Below are positions 20,763 through 28,881 of a DNA stretch of 48,099 nt, piece after piece. Position 1 is the stretch's first letter. Every line of letters begins with the position of its first letter. Origin of the DNA: Schauerella aestuarii (GTDB taxonomy: Bacteria > Pseudomonadota > Gammaproteobacteria > Burkholderiales > Burkholderiaceae_B); the NCBI RefSeq assembly GCF_009866805.1, contig NZ_SIZW01000036.1, forward strand, positions 1 through 48,099, given 5' to 3'. A program made the translations under genes and the position numbers. A model generated the notes under the pieces. It was not told the DNA's origin. It worked only from the letters and a program-made list of their open reading frames with translations, and ran no database searches.

Positions 20763-20994
20763 CGCCCGCAGAGCGTCGCCAGACGGGTACTAGTACATCC
20801 CGTAAGCAATCGTGAAATTTCTGGTTTGAACGTGTGGAGACGTCACCCAAACGCAAGAAATCGTAAAAGTACAAATGAGTTGTTAGGCGTCCAACAATCG
20901 TAAAACCTCGTGCCTAGAATCTGCCCGTCTTAAACCGACCGACATTTTCGGCACATCCAGGCCACCTCATCCGGCCTGGGCGGGTCTTGCAATC
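20763..20994 (+). promoter_or_regulatory. Upstream region of the first T6SS operon with three AATCGTRAAA repeats
   Basis: Three direct copies of a 10-base element occur: AATCGTGAAA at 20808-20817, AATCGTAAAA at 20859-20868 and AATCGTAAAA at 20896-20905. A TAGAAT hexamer at 20915-20920 could be a -10 box, but the bases 17 upstream do not resemble a -35 box, which would fit an activator-dependent promoter. A regulator-binding role for the repeats is inferred. No gene is seen in this gap. Confidence 0.45.
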
Positions 20995-22071
20995 ATGGAC
21001 GCTTCCGAACTTCTTTCGCCGCTGGATCACCACGCCCCGTGCGGCGTGGATCTTGAGTACGACCCCACGTTCCTTGCCTTGCAGCAAGCGGCAGTGGGCA
21101 AGAGCGAGCAGCAGTTCGGCAATACGATCATTCCGGCCGAGCCGCCCGATTGGCGCGAGGTCGAAAAGCTTTCGCTGGGGCTGATGCAGCGCACCTACGA
21201 TATCCGGGTGATCGGATTTCTGGCGCAGGCGTGGACCGAGAGTCGTGGCCTTGCTGGTTACGCGGAAGGCTTGAACCTGGTGGCGGAGGCCCTTGCCCGC
21301 TATTGGGAAGAGGTGCATCCGCAAGTCGTGATCGACGGCGACGAAGATCCAATGCCGCGCGTGAATGCGCTCTCCGCCTTGGGCGATGTGCAAGGCGCCG
21401 GCCGCCGCGCCCGCTCGTCGCGCTTGCTCAATAGCGTGCATGGGCAACTCTCGCTGCGCGATGCCGAAGCCATCCTCGACGGTGGCCGAACCGACAGCGA
21501 GGCGTACCCTGGCGGACGTGCCCGCCTGCTCGAGAATCTCCGGCAAGGCTGGCTGGCACGCGATCCGGATCTGGTGGCGGTGAGCGACGCGTTGGCAGCC
21601 CTCAAACGCATCCAGTCCATCGTGGTCGATCGCGCCGGTGCGGCCTGGTCGCCCGATTTTCAATCCATCGAACGTACGCTGCAATGCGTGGCGCAGGGCC
21701 TGACCGATAGCGTCGACGATTCGGCTGCCGACGATACCGCGGCCATCCTGCTCGAGGCTGACACGCTGGCCTCGTCCGGTGCACAGACGCCGCACGCGGC
21801 CGCCGCCGGCAATACGCGTGCGGCTGCCAATGCGCGCAACTGGCTCGATGCAGAAATTCATACACGCGACGAGGCGGCAGCGATGCTCATCAAAGTCGCG
21901 AGCTATTTCGAAACGCACGAACCCAGCCACCCGGCCCCGTATTTGTTGCGCCGGGTTCAGCAACTGGTCTCACTCAATTTTCACGACATCGTCAAGAACC
22001 TGGCGCCGCAAGGCCTCGATCAATTCGAAGCCTGGTTGCCACGCGATGCCGACGGCCAGCCCATCCGCTGA
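20995..22071 (+). CDS. tssA: Type VI secretion system protein TssA
   Basis: The protein is 358 residues. It opens with the ImpA_N-type domain: PCGVDLEYDPTF near residue 14, then PPDWREVEKLSLGLMQRTYDI, typical of TssA. The C-terminal part ends FEAWLP after a segment EPSHPAPYLLRRVQQLV, also common in TssA proteins. TssA binds baseplate and membrane complex and caps the growing sheath and tube. It is the first gene of the plus-strand T6SS block. No clear ribosome binding site is visible upstream of the ATG. Confidence 0.93.
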   Translation: MDASELLSPLDHHAPCGVDLEYDPTFLALQQAAVGKSEQQFGNTIIPAEPPDWREVEKLSLGLMQRTYDIRVIGFLAQAWTESRGLAGYAEGLNLVAEALARYWEEVHPQVVIDGDEDPMPRVNALSALGDVQGAGRRARSSRLLNSVHGQLSLRDAEAILDGGRTDSEAYPGGRARLLENLRQGWLARDPDLVAVSDALAALKRIQSIVVDRAGAAWSPDFQSIERTLQCVAQGLTDSVDDSAADDTAAILLEADTLASSGAQTPHAAAAGNTRAAANARNWLDAEIHTRDEAAAMLIKVASYFETHEPSHPAPYLLRRVQQLVSLNFHDIVKNLAPQGLDQFEAWLPRDADGQPIR

Positions 22072-22109
22072 ATCCGGCCACTTAAAACATATCGACAGGA
22101 GAACCTTTT

Positions 22110-22661
22110 ATGGCAACCGTTTCAAAGGGCAGCGGCCAGAAGTTCATCGCCCGTAATCGCGCACCGCGCGTGCAGATCGAATACGACGTCGAACTCTACG
22201 GCGCCGAACGCAAGGTTCAGTTGCCTTTCGTGATGGGCGTGATGGCCGATCTCGCCGGCAAGTCGGCCGATCAACTGCCCGAGATCGCCGAACGCAAGTT
22301 TCTCGACATCGACATCGACAACTTCGATGAGCGCATGAAGTCGATCAAGCCGCGCGTGGCGTTCCAGGTGCCCAACACTTTGACCGGTGAAGGCAATCTG
22401 AATGTGGACATCACGTTCGACAGCATCGACGACTTCTCGCCCGCCACGGTGGCGCGCAAAGTGGATGCGCTGAACTCGCTGCTGGATGCGCGCACGCAAT
22501 TGTCCAATCTGCTGACCTACATGGACGGCAAGTCGGGCGCAGAAGAGTTGATCGGCAAAGTGCTTCAGAACCCTGCGCTGTTGAATTCGCTGGCGCTGGC
22601 ACCCAATCCCGAAGCCGCCAAGCCCGCCGATGACGCGGCCAAGCCGGCTGGCGACGCATAA
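22110..22661 (+). CDS. tssB: T6SS contractile sheath small subunit TssB (VipA)
   Basis: The protein is 183 residues. Recognisable TssB segments are RVQIEYDVELYGAERKVQLP near the start, VMGVMADLAGKS, and RTQLSNLLTYMDGKSGAEEL near the end. TssB pairs with TssC to form the contractile sheath around the Hcp tube. An AGGAGAA ribosome binding site precedes the ATG. The last 20 residues are a low-complexity Ala/Lys/Asp tail. tssC follows after 33 bases. Confidence 0.97.
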   Translation: MATVSKGSGQKFIARNRAPRVQIEYDVELYGAERKVQLPFVMGVMADLAGKSADQLPEIAERKFLDIDIDNFDERMKSIKPRVAFQVPNTLTGEGNLNVDITFDSIDDFSPATVARKVDALNSLLDARTQLSNLLTYMDGKSGAEELIGKVLQNPALLNSLALAPNPEAAKPADDAAKPAGDA

Positions 22662-22694
22662 CGCGTCCGGCGACCACGATTTCGGAGAACACAC

Positions 22695-24191
22695 ATGACC
22701 GCAGTGGCCAAACAGGGCGAACACGTCGCCCAGACCGCAGTAGGCGACGATCTATCCGCTTTGCTGCAGAAAGAATTCAAGCCCAAGACCGACCAGGCGC
22801 GCGAGGCCGTCGAGCACGCGGTGAAAACGCTTGCACACCAGGCCCTCGAAAACTCGGTGACGTTGTCGTCGGACGCTTACCGCACGATCCAGGCGATCAT
22901 CGCCGAGATCGACCGCAAGCTTTCCGAGCAGATCAACCTGGTGATGCACAACGCCGAGTTTCAAAAGCTCGAAGGTGCGTGGCGCGGGCTGCACTACCTC
23001 GTGAACAACACCGAGACCGATGAGCTCTTGAAGATTCGCGTGATGTGCCTGTCCAAGAAGGAACTGGGCCGCACGCTCAAGCGCTACAAAGGTGTGGGCT
23101 GGGATCAAAGCCCGATCTTCAAGCGCGTGTACGAAGAAGAATACGGCCAGTTCGGGGGCGAGCCGATCGGCTGCCTGGTGGGCGACTATCACTTCGACCA
23201 CAGCCCGCCGGATGTCGAGCTGCTGGGTGAAATCGCCAAGGTATCCGCCGCGGCGCACTGCCCGTTCATCTCGGGCGCAGCGCCCTCGGTGATGCAGATG
23301 GAATCGTGGCAGGAACTCGCCAATCCGCGCGACCTGACCAAGATTTTCACCAACACCGAATACGCTGCGTGGCGCAGCCTGCGTGAGTCGGAAGATTCGC
23401 GCTACATCGGCCTGGCCATGCCGCGTTTCCTGGCGCGGCTGCCTTACGGTGCGCGCACGAACCCGGTCGACGAATTCGATTTCGAAGAAGAGACCGACGG
23501 CGCCAATCACGACCGCTACACGTGGGCCAACTCGGCCTACGCCATGGCGGCCAACGTCAATCGCTCGTTCAAGATGTATGGCTGGTGCACGTCGATCCGT
23601 GGCGTGGAATCGGGTGGCGCGGTGGAGAATCTGCCTTGTCACACGTTCCCGACCGACGACGGTGGCGTGGATATGAAGTGCCCCACCGAGATCGCGATCA
23701 GCGACCGCCGCGAGGCCGAGTTGGCCAAGAATGGTTTCATGCCGCTGGTCCATCGCAAGAACTCGGACTTCGCCGCTTTCATCGGTGCGCAGTCGCTGCA
23801 GAAGCCGCATGACTATTACGACGCCGACGCATCGGCCAACGCCAAGCTGTCTGCGCGTCTGCCGTACCTGTTCGCCTGCTGCCGCTTTGCGCACTACCTG
23901 AAGTGCATCGTGCGCGACAAGATCGGCTCCTTCCGCGAGCGCGACGACATGGAGCGTTGGCTCAACGACTGGATCATGAATTACGTCGATGGCGATCCGG
24001 TCAATTCGTCGCAAGAGACCAAGGCGCGCAAACCGCTTGCGGCCGCAGAAGTGCAAGTTCAGGAGATCGAAGACAACCCGGGCTACTACTCGGCGAAGTT
24101 CTTCTTACGGCCGCACTATCAGCTCGAAGGGCTGACGGTGTCGCTGCGTCTGGTGTCCAAACTGCCGTCGTTGAAGCAAAACGAAGGTTAA
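22695..24191 (+). CDS. tssC: T6SS contractile sheath large subunit TssC (VipB)
   Basis: The protein is 498 residues, the standard size. Typical pieces are EFQKLEGAWRGLHYLV (about 93-108), GDYHFDHSPPDVELL, MPRFLARLPYG and the C-terminal NPGYYSAKFFLRPHYQLEG, which belongs to the gp18-like inner-sheath region. TssC carries most of the sheath fold and its N-terminal linker to TssB. A TCGGAGAA ribosome binding site precedes the ATG. It lies between tssB and hcp in the commonest order for proteobacterial T6SS. Confidence 0.97.
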   Translation: MTAVAKQGEHVAQTAVGDDLSALLQKEFKPKTDQAREAVEHAVKTLAHQALENSVTLSSDAYRTIQAIIAEIDRKLSEQINLVMHNAEFQKLEGAWRGLHYLVNNTETDELLKIRVMCLSKKELGRTLKRYKGVGWDQSPIFKRVYEEEYGQFGGEPIGCLVGDYHFDHSPPDVELLGEIAKVSAAAHCPFISGAAPSVMQMESWQELANPRDLTKIFTNTEYAAWRSLRESEDSRYIGLAMPRFLARLPYGARTNPVDEFDFEEETDGANHDRYTWANSAYAMAANVNRSFKMYGWCTSIRGVESGGAVENLPCHTFPTDDGGVDMKCPTEIAISDRREAELAKNGFMPLVHRKNSDFAAFIGAQSLQKPHDYYDADASANAKLSARLPYLFACCRFAHYLKCIVRDKIGSFRERDDMERWLNDWIMNYVDGDPVNSSQETKARKPLAAAEVQVQEIEDNPGYYSAKFFLRPHYQLEGLTVSLRLVSKLPSLKQNEG

Positions 24192-24252
24192 GGGCACTTT
24201 CTTATCGCGGTGGGGCCCATGCCCGACCGCTCATCTTTGCTAGGAGAAATCA

Positions 24253-24735
24253 GTGGCTGTTGACATGTTCATGAAGATCGATGGCGCCAATGGCGAATCG
24301 AAAGACGCCAACCACAAAGACTGGACCGACATTCTGTCGTTCTCGTGGGGCGCAACGCAACCCGGCAACATGGCCGGCGGCGGCGGTGGCGGTGTGGGCA
24401 AGGCCAGCTTCAACGACCTCCACGTCGTGACGCGTATCGACAAGGCGGCACCTGCCGTGATGAAGCACTGCGCAAGCGGCAAGCACTTGAGCAAGATCGA
24501 GATCTCGGTCTGCAAGGCTGGCGGCACGCAGATCGAATACTCGAAGATCACGCTGGAAGACGTGCTGGTGACGTCGACGCAAATCTCGGGTGACCAAGGT
24601 TCGGAAGCGGTGCTCGTGAACTACGCGTTCCAGGCCGGCAAGGTCAAGCAGCAGTACTGGGAACAGACGGCGTCGGGCGGCAAGGGCGCAGAAAGCCTGG
24701 TCGCTTGGGATATCAAGCAAAACAAAGAAGCCTGA
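24253..24735 (+). CDS. hcp: T6SS tube protein Hcp (TssD)
   Basis: The protein is 160 residues, starting at GTG 24253 with TAGGAGAA upstream. Typical Hcp features are MFMKIDGANGESKDANHKDW at the start, a Gly-rich loop (AGGGGGGVGKASFNDL), and EYSKITLEDVLVTSTQISG. Hcp hexamers stack into the inner tube fired by sheath contraction. A GC-rich hairpin follows the stop, which may let hcp be expressed above the genes downstream. The choice of GTG is supported by the ribosome binding site spacing. Confidence 0.97.
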   Translation: MAVDMFMKIDGANGESKDANHKDWTDILSFSWGATQPGNMAGGGGGGVGKASFNDLHVVTRIDKAAPAVMKHCASGKHLSKIEISVCKAGGTQIEYSKITLEDVLVTSTQISGDQGSEAVLVNYAFQAGKVKQQYWEQTASGGKGAESLVAWDIKQNKEA

Positions 24736-24755
24736 TACGTCCTGACGTAGAGGCG

Positions 24756-24793
24756 CGGGCGGCGCTTTCAAGCAGCCGCCCGTCTTGCTTTTC
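24756..24793 (+). terminator. Putative attenuator hairpin after hcp
   Basis: CGGGCGGC (24756-24763) pairs perfectly with GCCGCCCG (24775-24782), with three further inner pairs (GCT/AGC) around a small loop. The sequence TCTTGCTTTTC follows. The T run is interrupted, so partial termination or 3'-end protection of hcp mRNA is more likely than full termination, since T6SS genes continue just downstream. Confidence 0.55.
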
Positions 24794-24817
24794 AAAACGA
24801 ACTCATACCGGCTTGCC

Positions 24818-25699
24818 ATGACGCTCACTTCGCTCACCTCACTGCATCGCACGCCGATCGCGACTCGGATCGACGACGTGCAGCAACGCATCCGGCGCGC
24901 GCCGGGCGATGCGGATCTGCGTGCGCAACTCTTTCAGTTGCTCGCCGTGCGGGGAGACTGGGATCGTGCCGTCGAACAACTGCGCTTGAGCGCCAAGCTC
25001 AATCGGCAAGCCGTACCTACAGCCATGGCGTACGAACAGGCCATCGAGGCGGAGCGGCAACGCGAGGCGGTGTTTGCCGGCGCGGCCGAGCCCACCGTGT
25101 TCAGCGATTCGCCCGGCTGGCTGGAAGGCCTGCTGCTGGCATTGCGCAGCACGGCCGAGCCGGCGGAGAAGGTTGCGCAGTTGCGTGCCACCGCGCTCGA
25201 TCTCGCGCCGGCCGTGGCGGGAGTGCTCACGCACGCGCCCGACGACGCCGAAGCCGCGTTCGCGTGGGTCACCGATGGCGACAGCCGCCTGGGCCCCGTC
25301 TGTGAGGTGTTCTTCAACGGCCGCTATGGGTGGGTGCCGTTCTCGGCACTCGCCACGGTACGCTTCATCGCGCCGCAGGGGCTGTGCGACCTGGTGTGGG
25401 CGCAAGCCGAACTTACCCTGCGTGACGGGCGGGTGCAGCAATGCCTGGTGCCGGCGCGCTATCCCGCCGGGCCGGGCCGGGCACATGCCACCGATGACGA
25501 TGCGATCGTGCTGGGCCGGTTGACGGAATGGCTGCCGCTGCATGGCGAGACGTACGCCGGCATCGGACAGAAAATGTGGCTCACCGATACCGGCGAGTAC
25601 GGCGTGCTGGATGTGCGCGAAATCCGCTTCGATGTGGCTGCCGAGACGACGCCTGAGCACAACGACGACGCCGCGCAAGCGCCGGGGCAGGCCGGATAA
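24818..25699 (+). CDS. tagJ: T6SS accessory protein TagJ (ImpE/SciE family)
   Basis: From ATG 24818 (MTLTSLTSLHRTP) the protein is 293 residues. A frame back to a TTG at 24785 exists but lies within the hcp 3' hairpin tail. The N-terminal part has a tetratricopeptide-like helical look (DADLRAQLFQLLAVRGDWDRA). The C-terminal ImpE region includes CEVFFNGRYGWVPFSAL, which I recognise from SciE/ImpE proteins. In some systems TagJ binds TssB and modulates ClpV recruitment. Its stop overlaps the tssE start by one base (TAATG). Confidence 0.88.
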   Translation: MTLTSLTSLHRTPIATRIDDVQQRIRRAPGDADLRAQLFQLLAVRGDWDRAVEQLRLSAKLNRQAVPTAMAYEQAIEAERQREAVFAGAAEPTVFSDSPGWLEGLLLALRSTAEPAEKVAQLRATALDLAPAVAGVLTHAPDDAEAAFAWVTDGDSRLGPVCEVFFNGRYGWVPFSALATVRFIAPQGLCDLVWAQAELTLRDGRVQQCLVPARYPAGPGRAHATDDDAIVLGRLTEWLPLHGETYAGIGQKMWLTDTGEYGVLDVREIRFDVAAETTPEHNDDAAQAPGQAG

Positions 25700-26259
25700 T
25701 GGGTGCGCCTATCGATGCCGATCGGCTCAAGGGGGCGACGCCGCCCACGCGCGATTTGCGCCTGGGTCGCGATCGCCTGCAGCCGGCGCTGCTCGACCGG
25801 TTGATGGACGATACCCCGCAGCAACGGCGCGAGGCGTTCGACGCCGGCATGATCAGTCATACCGCGTTGCGCCAGGCCGTGTTGCGCGATCTGCGCTGGT
25901 TGCTCAATACGGTCAACCTCGCAACAACGGACGACCTTTCGGCCTTTCCCGAAGTATCGCAATCGACCGTGAACTATGGCGTCTCGGCACTTGCCGGCAA
26001 ACGCATGTCCGAGATCGATTGGGTCGATATGGAAGACACGATCCGCCGCGCGATCATCGCGTTCGAGCCGCGTTTGCTGGCCAGCACGATCGACGTGCGA
26101 TGCGTGAGTGAAACCAATACGCTCGAGCACCACAACATCCTCAGCCTCGAGATACGCGGCATGCTGTGGTGCGTTCCGCACGCGCAGGAATTCCTGTTCC
26201 GCACCGACATCGATCTCGAAAGCGGACACATGGATCTGCAGGATCTGGGAGGCCTCTGA
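25699..26259 (+). CDS. tssE: T6SS baseplate subunit TssE (gp25-like)
   Basis: The protein is 186 residues. It has the early LLDRLMDD and a central RDLRWLLNTVNLAT, followed by FPEVSQSTVNYGVSAL, the gp25-like core where sheath assembly is initiated. It overlaps tagJ and tssF by one base each, so translation of tagJ, tssE and tssF is probably coupled. The order tssE-tssF is conserved across T6SS loci. Confidence 0.95.
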   Translation: MGAPIDADRLKGATPPTRDLRLGRDRLQPALLDRLMDDTPQQRREAFDAGMISHTALRQAVLRDLRWLLNTVNLATTDDLSAFPEVSQSTVNYGVSALAGKRMSEIDWVDMEDTIRRAIIAFEPRLLASTIDVRCVSETNTLEHHNILSLEIRGMLWCVPHAQEFLFRTDIDLESGHMDLQDLGGL

Positions 26260-28157
26260 TGGATGCCCGCCTGCTGGATTACTACAATCGCGAACTGAGC
26301 TACATGCGCGAAATGGGTGCCGAGTTCGCCCAGCAGTATCCCAAGGTGGCGGGCCGCCTGGGGATGAATGGGATCGACGTGTCGGATCCCTACGTCGAGC
26401 GGTTGCTGGAGGGCTTCAGCTTTCTCTCGGCGCGCATCCACATGAAAATGGATGCCGAGTTTCCGCGCTTTTCGCAGCGCTTGCTCGAAGTCGTTTTCCC
26501 GAATTACCTGGCGCCCACGCCTTCCATGACGGTGGTGCAGATGACGCCGAGCATGAACGAGGGCACGCTGTCGAAAGGCTTCGAGTTGCCGCGCGGCACC
26601 GTGCTGCGCGGTCGACTGCCCAAGGGCGAGCAAACCCCGTGCGAGTTTCTGACGGCGCATGCAATGACGCTGTGGCCGTTGCGGGTTACGCAGGCTGAAG
26701 TGACCGGCGTGCCGACCGATCTGCCGCTGACGCGATTGGGGTTTGGCGGACGCAACATGCGCGTGCGCAGTGCCTTGCGGGTGCGCATCGAAGTCTGCGG
26801 CGGGATGCGTGTGCAGGATCTGGATCTCGATCAGTTGATGTTTCACCTGAACGGCCAGGATCTGCAGATGAACCGGCTCCTCGAGCAGGTCATGCAGGAT
26901 ACGGTTGCCGTGCTGTGCCACGACACCGCCCGGCCGTTGTCATGGGTCAACCGGTTGCCGGCCACGGCATTGCGTCATGAAGGGTTCGATGACGAGCAGT
27001 CGCTGCTGCCCAACGACGCGCGCGTGTTTCAAGGCTACCGGCTGCTGCAGGAGTACTTCGCGTTTCCGCAGCGTTTCCTGTTTTTCAGTGTGAACGATCT
27101 GAAGCGCGGCCTGCGCGGCGCCGGCGGCGCCGACGACCAGCGGGAAACCAAGTCGTTCGATCTGACGTTTCTGTTTTCACGCGACGCGGTCGATCTCGAA
27201 GGCGCAATCACCGCCGAAAATCTGGCATTGCATTGCACCCCGGCCATCAATCTGTTCCCGAAGCGGGCCGATCGGATTGCGGTCACGCCGCGCACCAACG
27301 AGTATCACCTGGTGGTCGATCGCACGCGGCCGATGGATTTCGAAGTGTTCGGCGCGCGCACCGTCCATGGTCATGGGGCCGGGCAGAGCGAGCGCGAATT
27401 TCGATCGTTCTACGGGTCGCTCGGCACCGACGACGATGAGTACGGCGCGTATTACTCGCTCAGGCGCGAGCCGCGACTCGTGTCGGACACCGCACAGCGC
27501 AACGGTACACGCACGGGCTACATCGGCAGCGAGGTATTCGTCTCGCTGGTTGATCGGCATGAAGCGCCGTTTTCGGATCAGCTGCGGCATGTGGTGGTCG
27601 ATACGTTGTGCACCAATCGCGATCTGCCGATGCTGCTGCCGCTGGGCACCGACTCCGATTTCACGCTGCGAGTGTCGGCGCCCGTGGCGCAGATCAAAGT
27701 GCTGCGCGGGCCGTCGCGCCCGCGCGCGGCATTGGCCGAGAACGCCGCCACCTGGCACCTGATCAGCCACCTGGGGCTGAACTACCTGAGCCTCGTGGAT
27801 CTCGATCCCGAGGAGGGCGCGAAGACGTTGCGCGAGATGCTCAAGATCTATAGCAATCTCGCCGATCCAGTGATCGCCAAGCAGATTGCCGGTGTGCGGC
27901 ATGTGGACATCGCGCCGGTGCATCACCGCTTGCCGATTCCCGGGCCGATCCTGTACGGCCGCGGCGCGCGCGTCTCGCTGACGCTGGACGACGTCGCATT
28001 TTCAGGTATCACCCCATTCGTGTTCGGTGCGGTGCTCGAGCAGTTCTTTGCGCGTCATGTGTCCATCAACATGATGTCCGAGCTCGTTCTTTCCACCTTG
28101 CAGCGTGGCGAAGTCGCGCGCTGGGCGCCGCGTATGGGCGGACGCCCGGTTATCTGA
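26259..28157 (+). CDS. tssF: T6SS baseplate subunit TssF
   Basis: From ATG 26259 (MDARLLDYYNRELSYMREMG) the protein is 632 residues. This start matches the well-conserved TssF N-terminus and overlaps the tssE stop in TGATG. A longer in-frame extension back to 26166 lies wholly within tssE and is rejected. Other family pieces are EFAQQYPKVAGRLG, LLEVVFPNYLAP and YYSLRREPRL. TssF is the main wedge component of the baseplate with TssG and TssK. The gene is followed not by tssG but by a DUF3540 gene. Confidence 0.96.
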   Translation: MDARLLDYYNRELSYMREMGAEFAQQYPKVAGRLGMNGIDVSDPYVERLLEGFSFLSARIHMKMDAEFPRFSQRLLEVVFPNYLAPTPSMTVVQMTPSMNEGTLSKGFELPRGTVLRGRLPKGEQTPCEFLTAHAMTLWPLRVTQAEVTGVPTDLPLTRLGFGGRNMRVRSALRVRIEVCGGMRVQDLDLDQLMFHLNGQDLQMNRLLEQVMQDTVAVLCHDTARPLSWVNRLPATALRHEGFDDEQSLLPNDARVFQGYRLLQEYFAFPQRFLFFSVNDLKRGLRGAGGADDQRETKSFDLTFLFSRDAVDLEGAITAENLALHCTPAINLFPKRADRIAVTPRTNEYHLVVDRTRPMDFEVFGARTVHGHGAGQSEREFRSFYGSLGTDDDEYGAYYSLRREPRLVSDTAQRNGTRTGYIGSEVFVSLVDRHEAPFSDQLRHVVVDTLCTNRDLPMLLPLGTDSDFTLRVSAPVAQIKVLRGPSRPRAALAENAATWHLISHLGLNYLSLVDLDPEEGAKTLREMLKIYSNLADPVIAKQIAGVRHVDIAPVHHRLPIPGPILYGRGARVSLTLDDVAFSGITPFVFGAVLEQFFARHVSINMMSELVLSTLQRGEVARWAPRMGGRPVI

Positions 28158-28205
28158 CCGGGGCCTCGTCCTTGCGCTCCTCACTGCCTCTTTCGGAATG
28201 CTCAT

Positions 28206-28865
28206 ATGAAAATGTCAACGCTCAATCATCGCCTTCCTGTTTACGATCCCGTGCATTTGATCGGTTCGATCGAGGCTGCTGCAGTGGACGGCGTATTCGC
28301 CGTGCAATGCGATGGCCGCGTGTGGCATGCGCGCCGCGCGGCGAGCTGCCTGTTGGCACCCGCCGTGGGCGATACGGTGTTGATCAGCGGCCCGGATCGT
28401 GCGCGCGTGTATCTGATCGCCGTGATCGAGCAAGCCGATCCCTCCGTGCATCGCATTGAAGTCGAGGGCGATCTCACGCTTGCCACGCGGTCGGGGGCGA
28501 TCGCTTTCGATAGCGCGCAGGATCTGCATCTGAAGAGTGCGTCGGCAGTGCGGCTGGAATCGGAAACGTTGGCAATGCGCACCAAACAAGCGGACTGTGT
28601 GGTGGACGGCATGCGCTACACCGGCCGTGAGGTGACGGCCACCGTGGGCAAGACGCGCCTGATCGGGAAAGTGTACGAAGCGGTGGTGGATCGATTGGTA
28701 CAGATGAGCCGCAATGCCTTTCGCACGACCGATGAAGTCGAGCACGTGCGGGCCGGCAATCTGGATTACCAGGCTGAGCAAAGCGCGCGCGTGCATGCCA
28801 AGTACACGATGGTGACGGGTGACGATCTGGTCAAGGTCGACGCCAAACAGATCCATATGGGTTGA
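28206..28865 (+). CDS. DUF3540 domain-containing protein, T6SS-associated
   Basis: The protein is 219 residues, starting MKMSTLNHRL (a second ATG at 28212 is possible). I recognise the DUF3540 pattern: an N-terminal half with VHLIGSIEAAAVDGVFAVQC and GDTVLISG, then alternating short strands (IEVEGDLTLATRSG, LHLKSASAVRLESETL) that look like a beta-helix. The C-terminal portion has a helical VYEAVVDRLVQMSRNAFR. DUF3540 proteins are usually found near T6SS spike and cargo genes, with unknown function. Here it lies between tssF and tssG, 48 bases after tssF and 16 bases before tssG, so it belongs to the same transcript. A structural or spike-adaptor role is only a guess. Confidence 0.8.
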   Translation: MKMSTLNHRLPVYDPVHLIGSIEAAAVDGVFAVQCDGRVWHARRAASCLLAPAVGDTVLISGPDRARVYLIAVIEQADPSVHRIEVEGDLTLATRSGAIAFDSAQDLHLKSASAVRLESETLAMRTKQADCVVDGMRYTGREVTATVGKTRLIGKVYEAVVDRLVQMSRNAFRTTDEVEHVRAGNLDYQAEQSARVHAKYTMVTGDDLVKVDAKQIHMG

Positions 28866-28881
28866 TCGAGTCTCGCGCCCC

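Noticed and set aside
20978-20992. Possible sigma-54 promoter before tssA
   Set aside because: The GG and GC elements are 9 rather than 10 bases apart and the site lies directly before the start codon, leaving no room for a transcript leader.
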